Positions 19,214-27,817 of a stretch of DNA of 64,000 nucleotides are shown piece after piece. Made by a program: the position numbers and the translations under genes. Source of the stretch: Streptomyces pinistramenti (lineage in GTDB: Bacteria > Actinomycetota > Actinomycetes > Streptomycetales > Streptomycetaceae); the NCBI RefSeq assembly GCF_020564935.1, contig NZ_JAJCXB010000001.1:124001-188000 (forward strand), read 5' to 3'. The notes under the pieces were generated by a model, which was not told where the DNA came from, did not search any database, and saw only the letters and a list, made by a program, of their open reading frames with translations. Position 1 is the stretch's first letter, and every line of letters begins with the position of its first letter.

Positions 19214-20494
19214 ATGTCCAGCACGACCCCGATGCGCCGGGTGACCGTCGCCCTCCTCGCCCTCGCCCTGCTCGCCGCCGTCGCGGTGTTCGTGCGGGCG
19301 CTGCCGGGAGCCGCCCGGCAGCGGGAAGCGGCCTGTACCGGACGCCGCGTCGCCTCCTGGTCCGCCGATGCCGCCCGGACCGGCGAGTTCGCCCGCTACG
19401 GCGACGACAGCACCCACGCCGACGCCTGGACCGGCGGCGACGGCACCCACTCGCTGCGGCTGCCCGACGGACGGACGCTGTGGTTCTTCTCCGACACCTA
19501 TCTCGACCGCGTGCATCCGCCGCCGAACCCCCAGGGCGAGCCGTACTCCTGGCGCACGGCGGACCACGGCGGCACCCCCTACCTGCGGCACAACTCCGTG
19601 GTGGTGATGGACCGTTCGGGGCACATCGAACGCACCCTGACCGGCGGCGGGGCGGCTCCCGGGCCGTTCTTCCCCGACCCGCGGGGCGGCTGGCGCTGGC
19701 CGGTGGACGCGCGCGTAGAGCCGAGGACACCGGGTTCGGCCGACAAGGTCGTCCGGGTCCTGCTGTGGAACCGCGCCCCCGGCACCGGCCCGTGGGTCTT
19801 CGGACAGCCGCGCGGTACCGAGGTCGCCACCCTCTCCCTCCCCGGCCTGCGCCTGGAAGGCATCACGGAGACCGTCGGGCAGACCTCCGTCGCCGACCCG
19901 GCCCGGCGGGTCCTCTACGGCACCGCGGCGGTACGTGACGGCGGCTGGACATACGTCTTCGGCGGCGACGACCCGCCGTCCGCCCCGGGCTCCAGCGCCT
20001 ACCTCGCGCGGGTGCCGGACGGGCGCCTCGCCGACCGCGCCGCCTGGCGGTTCTGGGACGGCGCGGGCTGGGCGCGGGGGCCGGGCAGCGCGGCGCCGGT
20101 ACTGCGGGACGGCGGCCGGCGCGGGGTCGGCAGCTCGTTCACCGTGGTGCGCGACGGTGCCGCCTGGGTGCTGGTCACCATGGACACCGGGGGGACCGGC
20201 GCGGCCGGCCTGTCGGACATCACCAGCTACTGGGCCTGCTCGCCGCACGGCCCCTGGCACGGCCCCAACGGCCGGATCGCGCCGCCCCGCCCGCCCGGAG
20301 CCGACCCCCGGTACACCACGGTCTACAACCCGCAGGCGCACCCGGAGTTCACCGCGTCGGGCCGGCTGCTGCTCAGCTACGACGTCAACTGGCTCGGCCC
20401 GCCCGGCGTGGCGTCCGACAGCCGCCTCAACGGCAACGTCGGCCTCTACCGGCCGCGTTTCCTCCGGGTGCGCCTGGCGGCCACCGGTCCCTGA
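19214..20494 (+). CDS. Secreted or membrane-anchored propeller-like protein (DUF4185/DUF5005-like)
   Basis: A 426-residue exported protein. Residues 9-30 form a signal peptide or anchor (VTVALLALALLAAVAVFVRA), followed by REAACTGRRV. The rest reads as repeated beta blades: SLRLPDGRTLWFFSDTYLD, RHNSVVVMDRSGHIERTL, WTYVFGGDD, SSFTVVRDGAAWVLVTMD and FTASGRLLLSYDVNW. The LWFFSDT motif and blade rhythm resemble DUF4185/DUF5005 and GH43-like propellers. A sugar-binding or hydrolytic role is possible but unproven. AGGAG lies 4 bases before the ATG. It is divergent from mutA. Confidence 0.65.
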   Translation: MSSTTPMRRVTVALLALALLAAVAVFVRALPGAARQREAACTGRRVASWSADAARTGEFARYGDDSTHADAWTGGDGTHSLRLPDGRTLWFFSDTYLDRVHPPPNPQGEPYSWRTADHGGTPYLRHNSVVVMDRSGHIERTLTGGGAAPGPFFPDPRGGWRWPVDARVEPRTPGSADKVVRVLLWNRAPGTGPWVFGQPRGTEVATLSLPGLRLEGITETVGQTSVADPARRVLYGTAAVRDGGWTYVFGGDDPPSAPGSSAYLARVPDGRLADRAAWRFWDGAGWARGPGSAAPVLRDGGRRGVGSSFTVVRDGAAWVLVTMDTGGTGAAGLSDITSYWACSPHGPWHGPNGRIAPPRPPGADPRYTTVYNPQAHPEFTASGRLLLSYDVNWLGPPGVASDSRLNGNVGLYRPRFLRVRLAATGP

Positions 20495-20502
20495 CCCGCC
20501 CG

Positions 20503-20904
20503 CTACCCGCCGTGCCGCTCGCGCCAGGCGCGGGCCCGTTCCTCGATGTCGAAGGGCGTGAGCTGGAGCGGGGGGCCTTCGAGCGGCGTGCGCAGGGCCG
20601 CGCGGATCTTTTCGTTGACGGCCGTGAGGAGGCGCCGCAGCGCCTCCTCGGTGGGGGCGTTCGCCGCCGCCTCGTCCGCTTCCTCGGCCTCCTTGCGCAG
20701 GGCGAGCGAGGGCGGCAGGCAGGACAGGTCCTCGCGGGCCATCTTCTCCTTGACCCACCAGAGTGCGTCGTACGGCCGGCTGAGGTGCGGGAGGGGTTTG
20801 CCGACGCCGGGCAGATCGGCGAAGTCACCCCGCTCCTGGGCCTCGCGGATCTGCTTGTCGATCCAGGACTCGAAGCTGACACCGGGGGGCTTGCGCTCGG
20901 TCAT
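20503..20904 (-). CDS. DUF1992 (DnaJ homologue subfamily C-28-like) protein
   Basis: A 133-residue soluble protein. The family core is FESWIDKQIREAQERGDFAD followed by LPGVGKPLP and YDALWWVKEKMAREDL, with a C-terminal helical part that includes RARAWRERH. Despite the DnaJ-related name, no J domain (HPD) is present. Function is unknown. It converges on the propeller gene with 8 bases between stops. Confidence 0.85.
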   Translation of the reverse strand: MTERKPPGVSFESWIDKQIREAQERGDFADLPGVGKPLPHLSRPYDALWWVKEKMAREDLSCLPPSLALRKEAEEADEAAANAPTEEALRRLLTAVNEKIRAALRTPLEGPPLQLTPFDIEERARAWRERHGG

Positions 20905-20985
20905 CGCGTGATTCTCCCGAAGGCTCAGGGGCCGGCCGGACCTTTACTCGGCACGCGGGTGCCTGCTTTTACGGTAGCGCGCGCC

Positions 20986-21576
20986 TCATTCGGACGAGAC
21001 CGGCGGCGAGCCCGGGGCCGGTGTCGACTGGAGCACCGGGAACGCGGTGTTGCCGCCGCAGACCATCGGGCCGACGCGGTCACCGGCGCCGGTCAGGTTC
21101 ACGATGACCTCGCCCGGCGGCTTGTCGCCCGGTATCCGGGCATTGGCCGCCGTGCACACCAGCTGGCTCAGCGACGCGGTGTCCAGCTTCCGCGGCGTCA
21201 CGGGCAGCTTGATGTCGACCTTTCCGGTGCCGGTCTCCGCGGTCGGCCTGCCGGAAAGCTTGGGCAGGATGCTGGACAGACCGCGCTGCCGCTCGGCGTG
21301 GTTGGGCCCGTCCAGCAGCAGGTCGATCGCCTGCTGCGGATCGACAGGTGCCTTCGCCGGACGGGTCGCCGAGCGCAGCCCCGCGGGCCCGTAGAAGAAG
21401 AGCTGGACGTCGGCGTCCGGACGGCCGGGGGCCTTCACCCCCGCGGCGGGCGTTCCGGCGTCGATGACATCGGTCGGCGCGATCCCGCAGCCGGCCAGCG
21501 TGGTCGCGGACCAGCCGGTCAGCAGCAGCCCGCCGAGCGTGATCCCTACGGCGCGCAGCGAGCGCGGCGTGCTCAT
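20986..21576 (-). CDS. Lipoprotein with GerMN-like domain
   Basis: A 196-residue lipoprotein. The signal peptide ends in lipobox LAGC with Cys30. The mature part has VQLFFYGPAGL, AIDLLLDGPNHAERQRGLSS and VDIKLPVTPRKLDTASLSQL, the beta-alpha pattern of a GerMN domain. It is the last gene of a response regulator-kinase-lipoprotein operon, with start overlapping the kinase stop as ATGA. By analogy with streptomycete envelope-stress operons that include a lipoprotein, it may tune the kinase outside the membrane. That is inference. Confidence 0.78.
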   Translation of the reverse strand: MSTPRSLRAVGITLGGLLLTGWSATTLAGCGIAPTDVIDAGTPAAGVKAPGRPDADVQLFFYGPAGLRSATRPAKAPVDPQQAIDLLLDGPNHAERQRGLSSILPKLSGRPTAETGTGKVDIKLPVTPRKLDTASLSQLVCTAANARIPGDKPPGEVIVNLTGAGDRVGPMVCGGNTAFPVLQSTPAPGSPPVSSE

Positions 21577-23249
21577 GCGGTGGCCTTCTTCCCTGTGTCG
21601 TCGTGGGGTGCGGGGGCCGGGTCCGGGGTGCCTTCGCCGTCCGCTTCCTCCGCGGCCTCGGGTTCCGCGACGGCCGGCGCCGCCGGTCGCCCCGCCGCTT
21701 CCGCGTGCCGAGCCGCTGCGGTGTCCGTGTCCGCCTCCGTGCCGTTCCCCGCCCCGTCGTGCTCCTCCGTGGCGTCCGCATCCGGGGCGTCCGCGTCCGA
21801 CCTGTGCAGGGGCAGTTCCACGGTGAACACCGCGCCGCCTTCGGGGGAGTTGGCCGCATGTACCGAGCCGCCGTGCAGCCGGACGTTCTCCAGCGCGATG
21901 GCCAGTCCGAGTCCGCTGCCCTCGGAGCGGGCGCGGGCCGAATCGGCTTTGTAGAAGCGGTCGAAGACGTGCGGCAGCACCTCGGGGTCGATGCCGGGGC
22001 CGCTGTCGGCGATCTCGATGCGCAGCAGGCCGTCGTCCGGGGCCGGGGCGCAGAGCCGTACGCGTACCGGCTCGCCGCCATGGTGCAGGGCGTTGCCCAC
22101 GAGGTTGGCGACCGCCACGTCCAGGCGCCGCGGGTCCAGCCGGGCGCGGACGGCGGCGGGCAGGTCGGCCGTCACCCGGTCCTGCCAGGCGCGGGCCTGC
22201 AACGTCTTGCGGATGGTCTCGGCCACGTCCACCTCGTCCGGGTGCAGGGCGGCGGCCCCCGCGTCGAACCGTGAGACCTCCATCAGGTCCTCCACCATGC
22301 GCGCCAGCTTCCCGGTCTCCTGGCTGATCAGCCGCACGGCGGACGCGGTGTCCGGATCCAGCGCGTCGGCGTCCTCGTCGAGCACATCGGTGACCGCCGT
22401 CATCGCCGCCAGCGGCGTCCGCAGCTCGTGCGACACATCGGCGGCGAACCGCCGGGAGTTGGACTCCAGCCGCCGCAGCTCCGCCACGTTCTCCTCCAGC
22501 TTCGCCGCCATGTCGTTGAACGACCGGGAAAGATCGGCGAGTTCGTCGGCGCCCTTGACTTCGAGACGGGTGTCCAGCTTCCCCTCGGCGAGCCGCCCGG
22601 CCGCCAGCCGCAGCCCCCGTACGGGACGCAGCACGCCACGGGCGGCCAGCAGCGCGGGGATCACGGACAGCGCGAGCACCGGCAGCGCACCCCGCTGCGC
22701 CGCGCTCACCAGCGCATCGACGTTCGCCTCCTCGGCGTTCAGCGGCAGCTGGGCGTAGACGGACAGCGCGGACGCCCGGCCGTCGGTCTGGCGCACCGGC
22801 ATGCCGATCAGCAGCCAGGGATCGCCGTTGCGGTCGACGCGCTGGAAGGCCGGCACATGGCGGGCCTCGACCGATTTGCGGAGGTCGGCGGGCACCACGA
22901 CGCTGCCGCTCAGCGGGGACGCGCTGTCGTCAGGCACGCCCCGGTAGTGCACCGAGATGTCCCAGTCGCGCGACTTCCCCGACCGCTCCAGCTGTACCCG
23001 GAACGAGTCGAGGTCCGCGCGCGCGGGCGGTACCGCCAGCTCCGGGGCCAGCGAATTGATCTGCGCCCGCAGGTCGTTGACCGCGATGTCCTGGGAGCGC
23101 TGCAGGATGGCGTTGCGGGCCTCGCGGTAGGTCAGACCCGCGGTGGTCAGCGCGCTGACCGCGGCCACCAGCAGGAAGGCGACGACGAGGCGGGCCCGCA
23201 GGCCGCGCAGCAGCGAACGGGGCGGTACCAGCCTGCCGGGGCGGTTCAC
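21573..23249 (-). CDS. Membrane sensor histidine kinase
   Basis: A 558-residue kinase. TM1 is at about 20-40 (LVVAFLLVAAVSALTTAGL), an extracytoplasmic sensor spans about 41-190, and TM2 is near 195. Next come a HAMP region (RGVLRPVRGLRLAAGRLAEG), the phospho-acceptor histidine in FAADVSHELRTPLAAM, the N box NLVGNALHHGG, G1 DSGPGIDPEV and G2 GSGLGLAIALENVRLHGG. A disordered acidic/Ala/Pro tail of about 90 residues follows the kinase core. The start overlaps the regulator stop by ATGA. The signal is unknown. Confidence 0.92.
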   Translation of the reverse strand: MNRPGRLVPPRSLLRGLRARLVVAFLLVAAVSALTTAGLTYREARNAILQRSQDIAVNDLRAQINSLAPELAVPPARADLDSFRVQLERSGKSRDWDISVHYRGVPDDSASPLSGSVVVPADLRKSVEARHVPAFQRVDRNGDPWLLIGMPVRQTDGRASALSVYAQLPLNAEEANVDALVSAAQRGALPVLALSVIPALLAARGVLRPVRGLRLAAGRLAEGKLDTRLEVKGADELADLSRSFNDMAAKLEENVAELRRLESNSRRFAADVSHELRTPLAAMTAVTDVLDEDADALDPDTASAVRLISQETGKLARMVEDLMEVSRFDAGAAALHPDEVDVAETIRKTLQARAWQDRVTADLPAAVRARLDPRRLDVAVANLVGNALHHGGEPVRVRLCAPAPDDGLLRIEIADSGPGIDPEVLPHVFDRFYKADSARARSEGSGLGLAIALENVRLHGGSVHAANSPEGGAVFTVELPLHRSDADAPDADATEEHDGAGNGTEADTDTAAARHAEAAGRPAAPAVAEPEAAEEADGEGTPDPAPAPHDDTGKKATA

Positions 23250-23950
23250 AGGGGGCCGAAGCGGTAACCGAAGCCGCGCACGGTCTGCACGTAGCGGGGG
23301 CTGCGCGGGGTGTCCTCTATCTTCGTCCGCAGCCGCATCACGCAGGCGTCCACCAGCCGGGCGTCACCGTGGTAGCTGTGCTCCCAGACGTGTTCGAGCA
23401 GCTGCTGGCGGCTGAAGACCTGGCCCGGTGTGGCGGACAGGAACAGCAGCAGCTTCATCTCCGACGGGGCGAGCGCCAGATCGTGGCCGCTCTTGGCGAC
23501 GACCAGGCCCGCGCGGTCTATGGCCAGCTCGCCGTACGACTCGACGGGTGCGGGCCCGGTCTCGGTGGCGGCGCTGCCGTCGGCGGGCAGCGCGGTGCGC
23601 CGCAGCACCGCGCGCATCCGGGCCTCCAGGACCTCGCCGCGCGCCGGTTTGACGATGTAGTCGTCGGCGCCCGCCTCCAGGCCGAGCACCACGTCGAGGT
23701 CTTCGCCACGGGCGGTGAGCATGATGATCGGCAGCTGCCGTTCGGCGCGGATCAGCCGGCAGACCTCGAAGCCGTCCTTGCCGGGGAGCATCAGGTCCAA
23801 CAGGACGATGTCCGGCCGGAATCCGGGCAGAATGTCGAGTCCTTCCTCGCCGCTGCCCGCGGCCGCCACTTCGTGGCCGCGCCGCCGTAGCGCGAGCGAG
23901 ACTCCGTCCCGTACGGCGGCGTCGTCCTCGATCAGAAGTACACGTGGCAT
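23246..23950 (-). CDS. OmpR-family response regulator
   Basis: A 234-residue regulator. The receiver domain has LLIEDDAAVRDG, phospho-accepting aspartate in VLLDLMLPGKDGFEVC, and the LTARGEDLDVVLGLEAGADD and IVKPARG motifs. The winged-helix DNA-binding domain has LALAPSEMKLLLFLS, RQQLLEHVWEHSYHGDARLV and VQTVRGFGYRFGPL. Overall it resembles AfsQ1-type regulators, but identity to a named one cannot be claimed. The start MPRVLLIEDD matches the family; an in-frame ATG 8 codons upstream is an alternative, and neither has a strong ribosome-binding site. It is first in its operon and divergent from the deacetylase. Confidence 0.92.
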   Translation of the reverse strand: MPRVLLIEDDAAVRDGVSLALRRRGHEVAAAGSGEEGLDILPGFRPDIVLLDLMLPGKDGFEVCRLIRAERQLPIIMLTARGEDLDVVLGLEAGADDYIVKPARGEVLEARMRAVLRRTALPADGSAATETGPAPVESYGELAIDRAGLVVAKSGHDLALAPSEMKLLLFLSATPGQVFSRQQLLEHVWEHSYHGDARLVDACVMRLRTKIEDTPRSPRYVQTVRGFGYRFGPL

Positions 23951-24108
23951 GGACCCAGTATCAATAACTTTCATGATGGATCGGTAACAGGAGCATCCTG
24001 ACCGGTTTCCTGCGCATCTGTCGTGGTGCAGGGCAGCGCGTGAGTGGCAGCGCGCGCGGCCGCCGCACCGCATACGGACACGAACACAGCGCGAGGGACG
24101 GGATCGAC

Positions 24109-24882
24109 ATGGCACGGCGCTTCGGGGTTGAAGGCAGCATCATCGGAGCGGCCGCGGCGGGGGCAGTGGCGCTCGCGGTCGCAGGGGTGCTCACCTTCAC
24201 ACAGCTCAGCTCCGACACGGCCCAGGCGGAAGGCGTCGATACCGGCAGGCAGAAGGCCGCGCAGCCCGAGACCCGCAAGGTGGACCCGTCGATCGTGCAC
24301 GCGTCGGAGCGCCCGGGGCGGAGCCTGAACATCACCATCGACGACGGACCCGATCCGGTGTGGACGCCGAAGGTCCTGGAGGTCCTGAAGAAGCACCGCG
24401 TCTCCGCGGTGTTCTGCATGATCGGTCCGCAGGCGAAGGCCCATCCGGACCTCGTCAAGCGGGTGGTCGCCGCGGGGCACCGGCTCTGCGACCACACCAT
24501 CAGCCACAACACCGGCATGGACCACCGGCCGGAGAGCTACCAGGCGCAGCAGATACTCGACGCCCAGAAGATGATCGAGGACGCGGCGGGCGGCACCCGG
24601 GTCGAGTACTACCGCGCCCCCGGCGGCGCGTTCACGCCGTACAGCCGGAAGCTGGCGGCCGATCACGGGATGCGCCCGCTGGGCTGGAACATCGACAGCA
24701 AGGACTTCGAGGGCGGCAGCCTCGCGACCATCGAGTCGACGGTGCGCGACGAGCTGACGAACGGGCCGACGGTGCTCTTCCACGATGGCGGCGGCGACCG
24801 GTCGCGGACCGTCGCGGCCCTGGACCAGCTGCTCCCCGAGCTGCGGCAGCAGGGCTACGGCTTCGGCTTCCCGCAGCGCTGA
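24109..24882 (+). CDS. Secreted polysaccharide deacetylase (NodB domain)
   Basis: Carbohydrate esterase family 4 protein of 257 residues, exported by an N-terminal hydrophobic segment (IIGAAAAGAVALAVAGVLTF). The NodB motifs are complete: ITIDDGPDP with the catalytic aspartates, DHTISHNTG with the HxxxH metal ligands, YYRAPGGAF, LGWNIDSKDFEGG and VLFHDGGGDR. It probably N-deacetylates peptidoglycan or another cell-wall glycan. The ATG giving MARRFGVEGS is supported by GGGA upstream; the frame is open 23 codons earlier. Confidence 0.88.
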   Translation: MARRFGVEGSIIGAAAAGAVALAVAGVLTFTQLSSDTAQAEGVDTGRQKAAQPETRKVDPSIVHASERPGRSLNITIDDGPDPVWTPKVLEVLKKHRVSAVFCMIGPQAKAHPDLVKRVVAAGHRLCDHTISHNTGMDHRPESYQAQQILDAQKMIEDAAGGTRVEYYRAPGGAFTPYSRKLAADHGMRPLGWNIDSKDFEGGSLATIESTVRDELTNGPTVLFHDGGGDRSRTVAALDQLLPELRQQGYGFGFPQR

Positions 24883-24983
24883 CCACCGGTTGGCGCTCCC
24901 CGGTGCGCGGCGCCCGGCGGCTCCCCGTGCAGCGGGGCGGCCGGGTGTCCGCGGGCGGGAGCCGGCGGCCCGCCCGTGGCGGA

Positions 24984-25400
24984 TCATGCTGCTCCGAAGA
25001 GTTCGGCGAGCCCGCCGTCGACGTCGAGATGCGCCTGCTCCTGCCCCGCAGGTACGGCCGTGTAGGACCGGGCCAGGAAGCGCTGCACATCCGCCGTCCG
25101 CATCTGCACCATGGCGACGCCCTCGTCCGCGTGGAACTCCATCACCGTGCGCTCAGGGCCGTAGGGCCGCACTCGTACGTCGCCCCGGCCCGCGGGGGTG
25201 TGCAGCCCATCGGCCAGCAGTTCGCGGGCGAACGCCCAGTCCACCGCCGCGCCGTCGAGGGAGATCTCCGGCGGGAACGACATCCGGACCGCGAGCGGGT
25301 CGGCGGGCTGGTAATGCAGAACAGCCGGAACCGCGTGCGGGCCGGGCGCGGTCGCGATGAGACGGACCTGGACGGCTTGGTCGATGACACGGGTGGGCAT
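24984..25400 (-). CDS. SsgA-like sporulation/cell-division regulator
   Basis: A 138-residue SALP protein, found only in morphologically complex actinobacteria. Typical features are the N-terminal QVRLIATAPGPHAVPAVLHY, PLAVRMSFPPEISLDGAAVD, WAFARELLADGLHTPAGRGD, VRVRPYG and VRF-like segment DVQRFLARSYTAVPAG. SALPs guide septum placement and cell-wall changes during sporulation. GGGAG is 9 bases upstream of ATG. A second SALP gene lies 3 kb away on the same strand. Confidence 0.9.
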   Translation of the reverse strand: MPTRVIDQAVQVRLIATAPGPHAVPAVLHYQPADPLAVRMSFPPEISLDGAAVDWAFARELLADGLHTPAGRGDVRVRPYGPERTVMEFHADEGVAMVQMRTADVQRFLARSYTAVPAGQEQAHLDVDGGLAELFGAA

Positions 25401-25575
25401 CGCGGCTGCTCCCTCACGGCTGTCGGTTCATGGGCACGGCTCGCCCTGTAGGACGGTCGGGACGGGCTCGTCGTGCACGCGACAGGTGTGTGATGTGCGT
25501 CATGGGGACGAATCGACGCCGGAGGACGGGGTAACCGCAGGGGCCGGGCAACTGCCGTCACTCCGGCCCCGCCCG

Positions 25576-27171
25576 TCAGCCCTCCGTCGCCCGGCCCGGG
25601 TGCAGCAGGAAGGCGTCGATGATGCCCGGGGCCGCGTCCGCCGCGAAGGCCGGCGCGTCCGCCGCGGCCAGATCCGGGATGCGGTACCCCATCTCACCTG
25701 CGGCGACCGCCGCGGTCAGCGTCACCAGGCCGGCCCGGCGGGTGACCGGCGTGCTGGTGAAGGTCCAGGCCGCGATGGCGTCGCGCTCCAGCACGAGGGT
25801 GTCCCGGCTGAACGTGCCCGAGCGGACGACGAGATGACGGCCGTGCACCCCGTGCCCCAGCGTGCGGTACGCGTCCCGGGCCAGCCACAGCACGGCAGAC
25901 GTGGCGACCACCGCAAAGATCCAGGCGGCGTGCAGCAGCACCGGCGCGAAGGCCAGGCCGCACCCGGCGAACGCCAGAGTGCCGGGCAGTACCACCCACA
26001 GCAGCCCGCGCAGCCGCCGCCTGCGCAGCGCGGCCCGCGGATGCCGGGCCAGGGCGGGCCGGTCGGGCCGGTCAGATCCGACGGCGGACGGCGCGGGGCG
26101 GCCGGGCACCCCCGCGTCGGCGAACTCCGCGTCGGGGAACGGCGAGCGCAGGGTGCCGCCCGCCACCCGCAGGGCGAGGGGGCGGGGTGCGGGCGGCAGT
26201 ACCGCGCTGCGCTTGCGGTTCTCCTCGCGGTTGCCGAGGCCGCCCGCGACCGCCCGGACCAGTGCGCCGCCGCCGGCCCGCAGCAGCAGCGGTTCCCTGA
26301 GCAGCACGCCGCGCAGCCGGGCCCGTTCGATGGTGACCGCGCGGGTCGTGAAGAGCCCCCGCCGTATCCGCAGCGTGCGTGAATCCGCCCATTCCAGGCG
26401 GTAGTTCCACCAGTTCTCCGTGTAGAGGGCGGTCGCGCCGATCGCGCCGGCGGCGAGGACGGCGAGCAGGGCCGCGGGAATCGTCAGCCACAGCAGGCTG
26501 CTGCCGAACTCCTGGGCCGCGCGCCGGACGAAGCCGAGCTTCCAGGGCTCGATCCCGATGCCGTCCAGCACCCGGTAGACCGTGCCGACCGCGACGAAGA
26601 CGCCGCCGACGACCCAGAACGTCAGCGGCGCGTACCGCAGCCACCGCAGGCTGAACCGGGCCAGGACCGGATCGCCCGCGGCCGCCTCGGTGTCCGCGCG
26701 CGCGAGCAGTTCGGCGCGCAGCCGCCTCGCCGCGGCGACCGTGAGCGCCTCCAGGGACAGCGCGCCGCCGCTTTCGGACGGACTCGCGGTGCCGGCCCGC
26801 AGGACGGTGACGCCCAGCAGGCGGTGCTGGGGCGTGGCCGTCAGGTCGACGGTGCGGATGCGGTGCAGCGGCACGCTGCGCAGCCGCCGGGTCAGCAGCC
26901 CGCTGCGCACCTCGAACGACTCATCGGTGACGCGGAACGCGGTACGGGCCCAGCGGATCAGGCCGAGCGCGGTGACGACGGCGAAGGAGACGGCGACGGC
27001 GGCCAGCGTGATCCACGCGCCGGTGGTGATCCGGCCGCCGGTGGCCAGTGCGGTCAGCCCGAGTGAGCCGAGCGGTGCGGCGAGCCAGCCGCAGTGCACC
27101 AGCAGGGTGCGCGGATCCAGCCGACGCCAGGGCACGGCGGGTGCGGGGGTACTGGGGGCGGTGCCGCTCAT
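25576..27171 (-). CDS. Bacterial PH-domain membrane protein (YdbT-like), large
   Basis: A 531-residue membrane protein with repeated units of two hydrophobic helices plus a bPH2 domain. Unit 1 has FRVTDESFEVRSGLLTRRLR and PLHRIRTVDLTATPQHRLLG. A second unit has TRAVTIERARLRGVLLREPL, and a third has RHLVVRSGTFSRDTLVLERD. The hydrophobic stretches lie near residues 25-70, 190-250 and 395-430. YdbS/YdbT-type pairs are envelope proteins, implicated in Bacillus in resistance to bacteriocins. The start overlaps the stop of the smaller PH gene (ATGA), so the two proteins are coupled. Confidence 0.82.
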   Translation of the reverse strand: MSGTAPSTPAPAVPWRRLDPRTLLVHCGWLAAPLGSLGLTALATGGRITTGAWITLAAVAVSFAVVTALGLIRWARTAFRVTDESFEVRSGLLTRRLRSVPLHRIRTVDLTATPQHRLLGVTVLRAGTASPSESGGALSLEALTVAAARRLRAELLARADTEAAAGDPVLARFSLRWLRYAPLTFWVVGGVFVAVGTVYRVLDGIGIEPWKLGFVRRAAQEFGSSLLWLTIPAALLAVLAAGAIGATALYTENWWNYRLEWADSRTLRIRRGLFTTRAVTIERARLRGVLLREPLLLRAGGGALVRAVAGGLGNREENRKRSAVLPPAPRPLALRVAGGTLRSPFPDAEFADAGVPGRPAPSAVGSDRPDRPALARHPRAALRRRRLRGLLWVVLPGTLAFAGCGLAFAPVLLHAAWIFAVVATSAVLWLARDAYRTLGHGVHGRHLVVRSGTFSRDTLVLERDAIAAWTFTSTPVTRRAGLVTLTAAVAAGEMGYRIPDLAAADAPAFAADAAPGIIDAFLLHPGRATEG

Positions 27172-27704
27172 GTCGCGTCACCCCGGATGTCCTGCGCGGC
27201 CTTGCTGATCCGCCGGGACAGCGCCTCGGCGTCGGTGTCGGACAGCCCGGCGATGGTGATGTCGCCCGCGGTGGACGCGGTGGTGACGGTGACGGTGGCC
27301 AGTCCGTAGCGGCGCTGGAGCGGGCCGCGCAGCGTGTCGACGGTCTGCACCCGGGACAGCGGGGCGATCCGGCGCCGCTGCCGGAACCAGCCGGCCGACG
27401 CGTAGACGGCCAGGTCGCCCAGCTCCCAGGCGTGCACCGTGTACCGCCACCGCGGCATCACCAGGAGGTACGCCAGGGCGGGAAGGACGAGCACCACGAG
27501 CAGCGGCCCCAGCCAGGGCAGCGCGCCGGGGAAGAAGAGGACGGAGCACAGGGTGAGCGCCAGCGCGGTGAGCAGCAGCGGTCCGCTGAGCGTCAGCAGC
27601 GCCTGGGCCGTCCACCAGCGCCGGGCGCGCGGGTCGACACGGTGGCGCGGCGGGCGCAGCAGCGGGAGGGCGGGCCCGGTGGCGGGCGGGACGGCAGGTG
27701 GCAC
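27168..27704 (-). CDS. Bacterial PH-domain membrane protein (YdbS-like), small
   Basis: A 178-residue partner of the larger PH protein. Two transmembrane helices at about 35-80 (LLLTALALTLCSVLFFPG and LLVVLVLPALAYLLV) are followed by one bPH2 domain: WELGDLAVYASAGWFRQRRR, IAPLSRVQTVDTLRGPLQRR and a C-terminal AEALSRRISKAAQDIRG. It is the first gene of a two-gene unit, divergent from the TetR gene across a palindrome that may be the regulator's operator. Confidence 0.82.
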   Translation of the reverse strand: MPPAVPPATGPALPLLRPPRHRVDPRARRWWTAQALLTLSGPLLLTALALTLCSVLFFPGALPWLGPLLVVLVLPALAYLLVMPRWRYTVHAWELGDLAVYASAGWFRQRRRIAPLSRVQTVDTLRGPLQRRYGLATVTVTTASTAGDITIAGLSDTDAEALSRRISKAAQDIRGDAT

Positions 27705-27743
27705 GGCAGGTCCCCGTTTTCAAGTCAATCGTATTGGGTAGCG

Positions 27744-27760
27744 GTACGTTATAACGGTAC
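27744..27760. promoter_or_regulatory. Palindrome between PH-domain operon and tetR, candidate operator
   Basis: The core CGTTATAACG (27747-27756) is a perfect 10-bp palindrome, flanked by GTAC on both sides with a one-base offset. A wider pair, CAAGTC at 27721 and GACTTG at 27765, surrounds it. Its place in the 113-bp divergent region suits autoregulation by the TetR protein. Confidence 0.5.
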
Positions 27761-27817
27761 GAGCGACTTGTAAAAGCGGCCTGTCACAGCGCGGGACGCG
27801 ACCGAGGGAGGGCGCGG

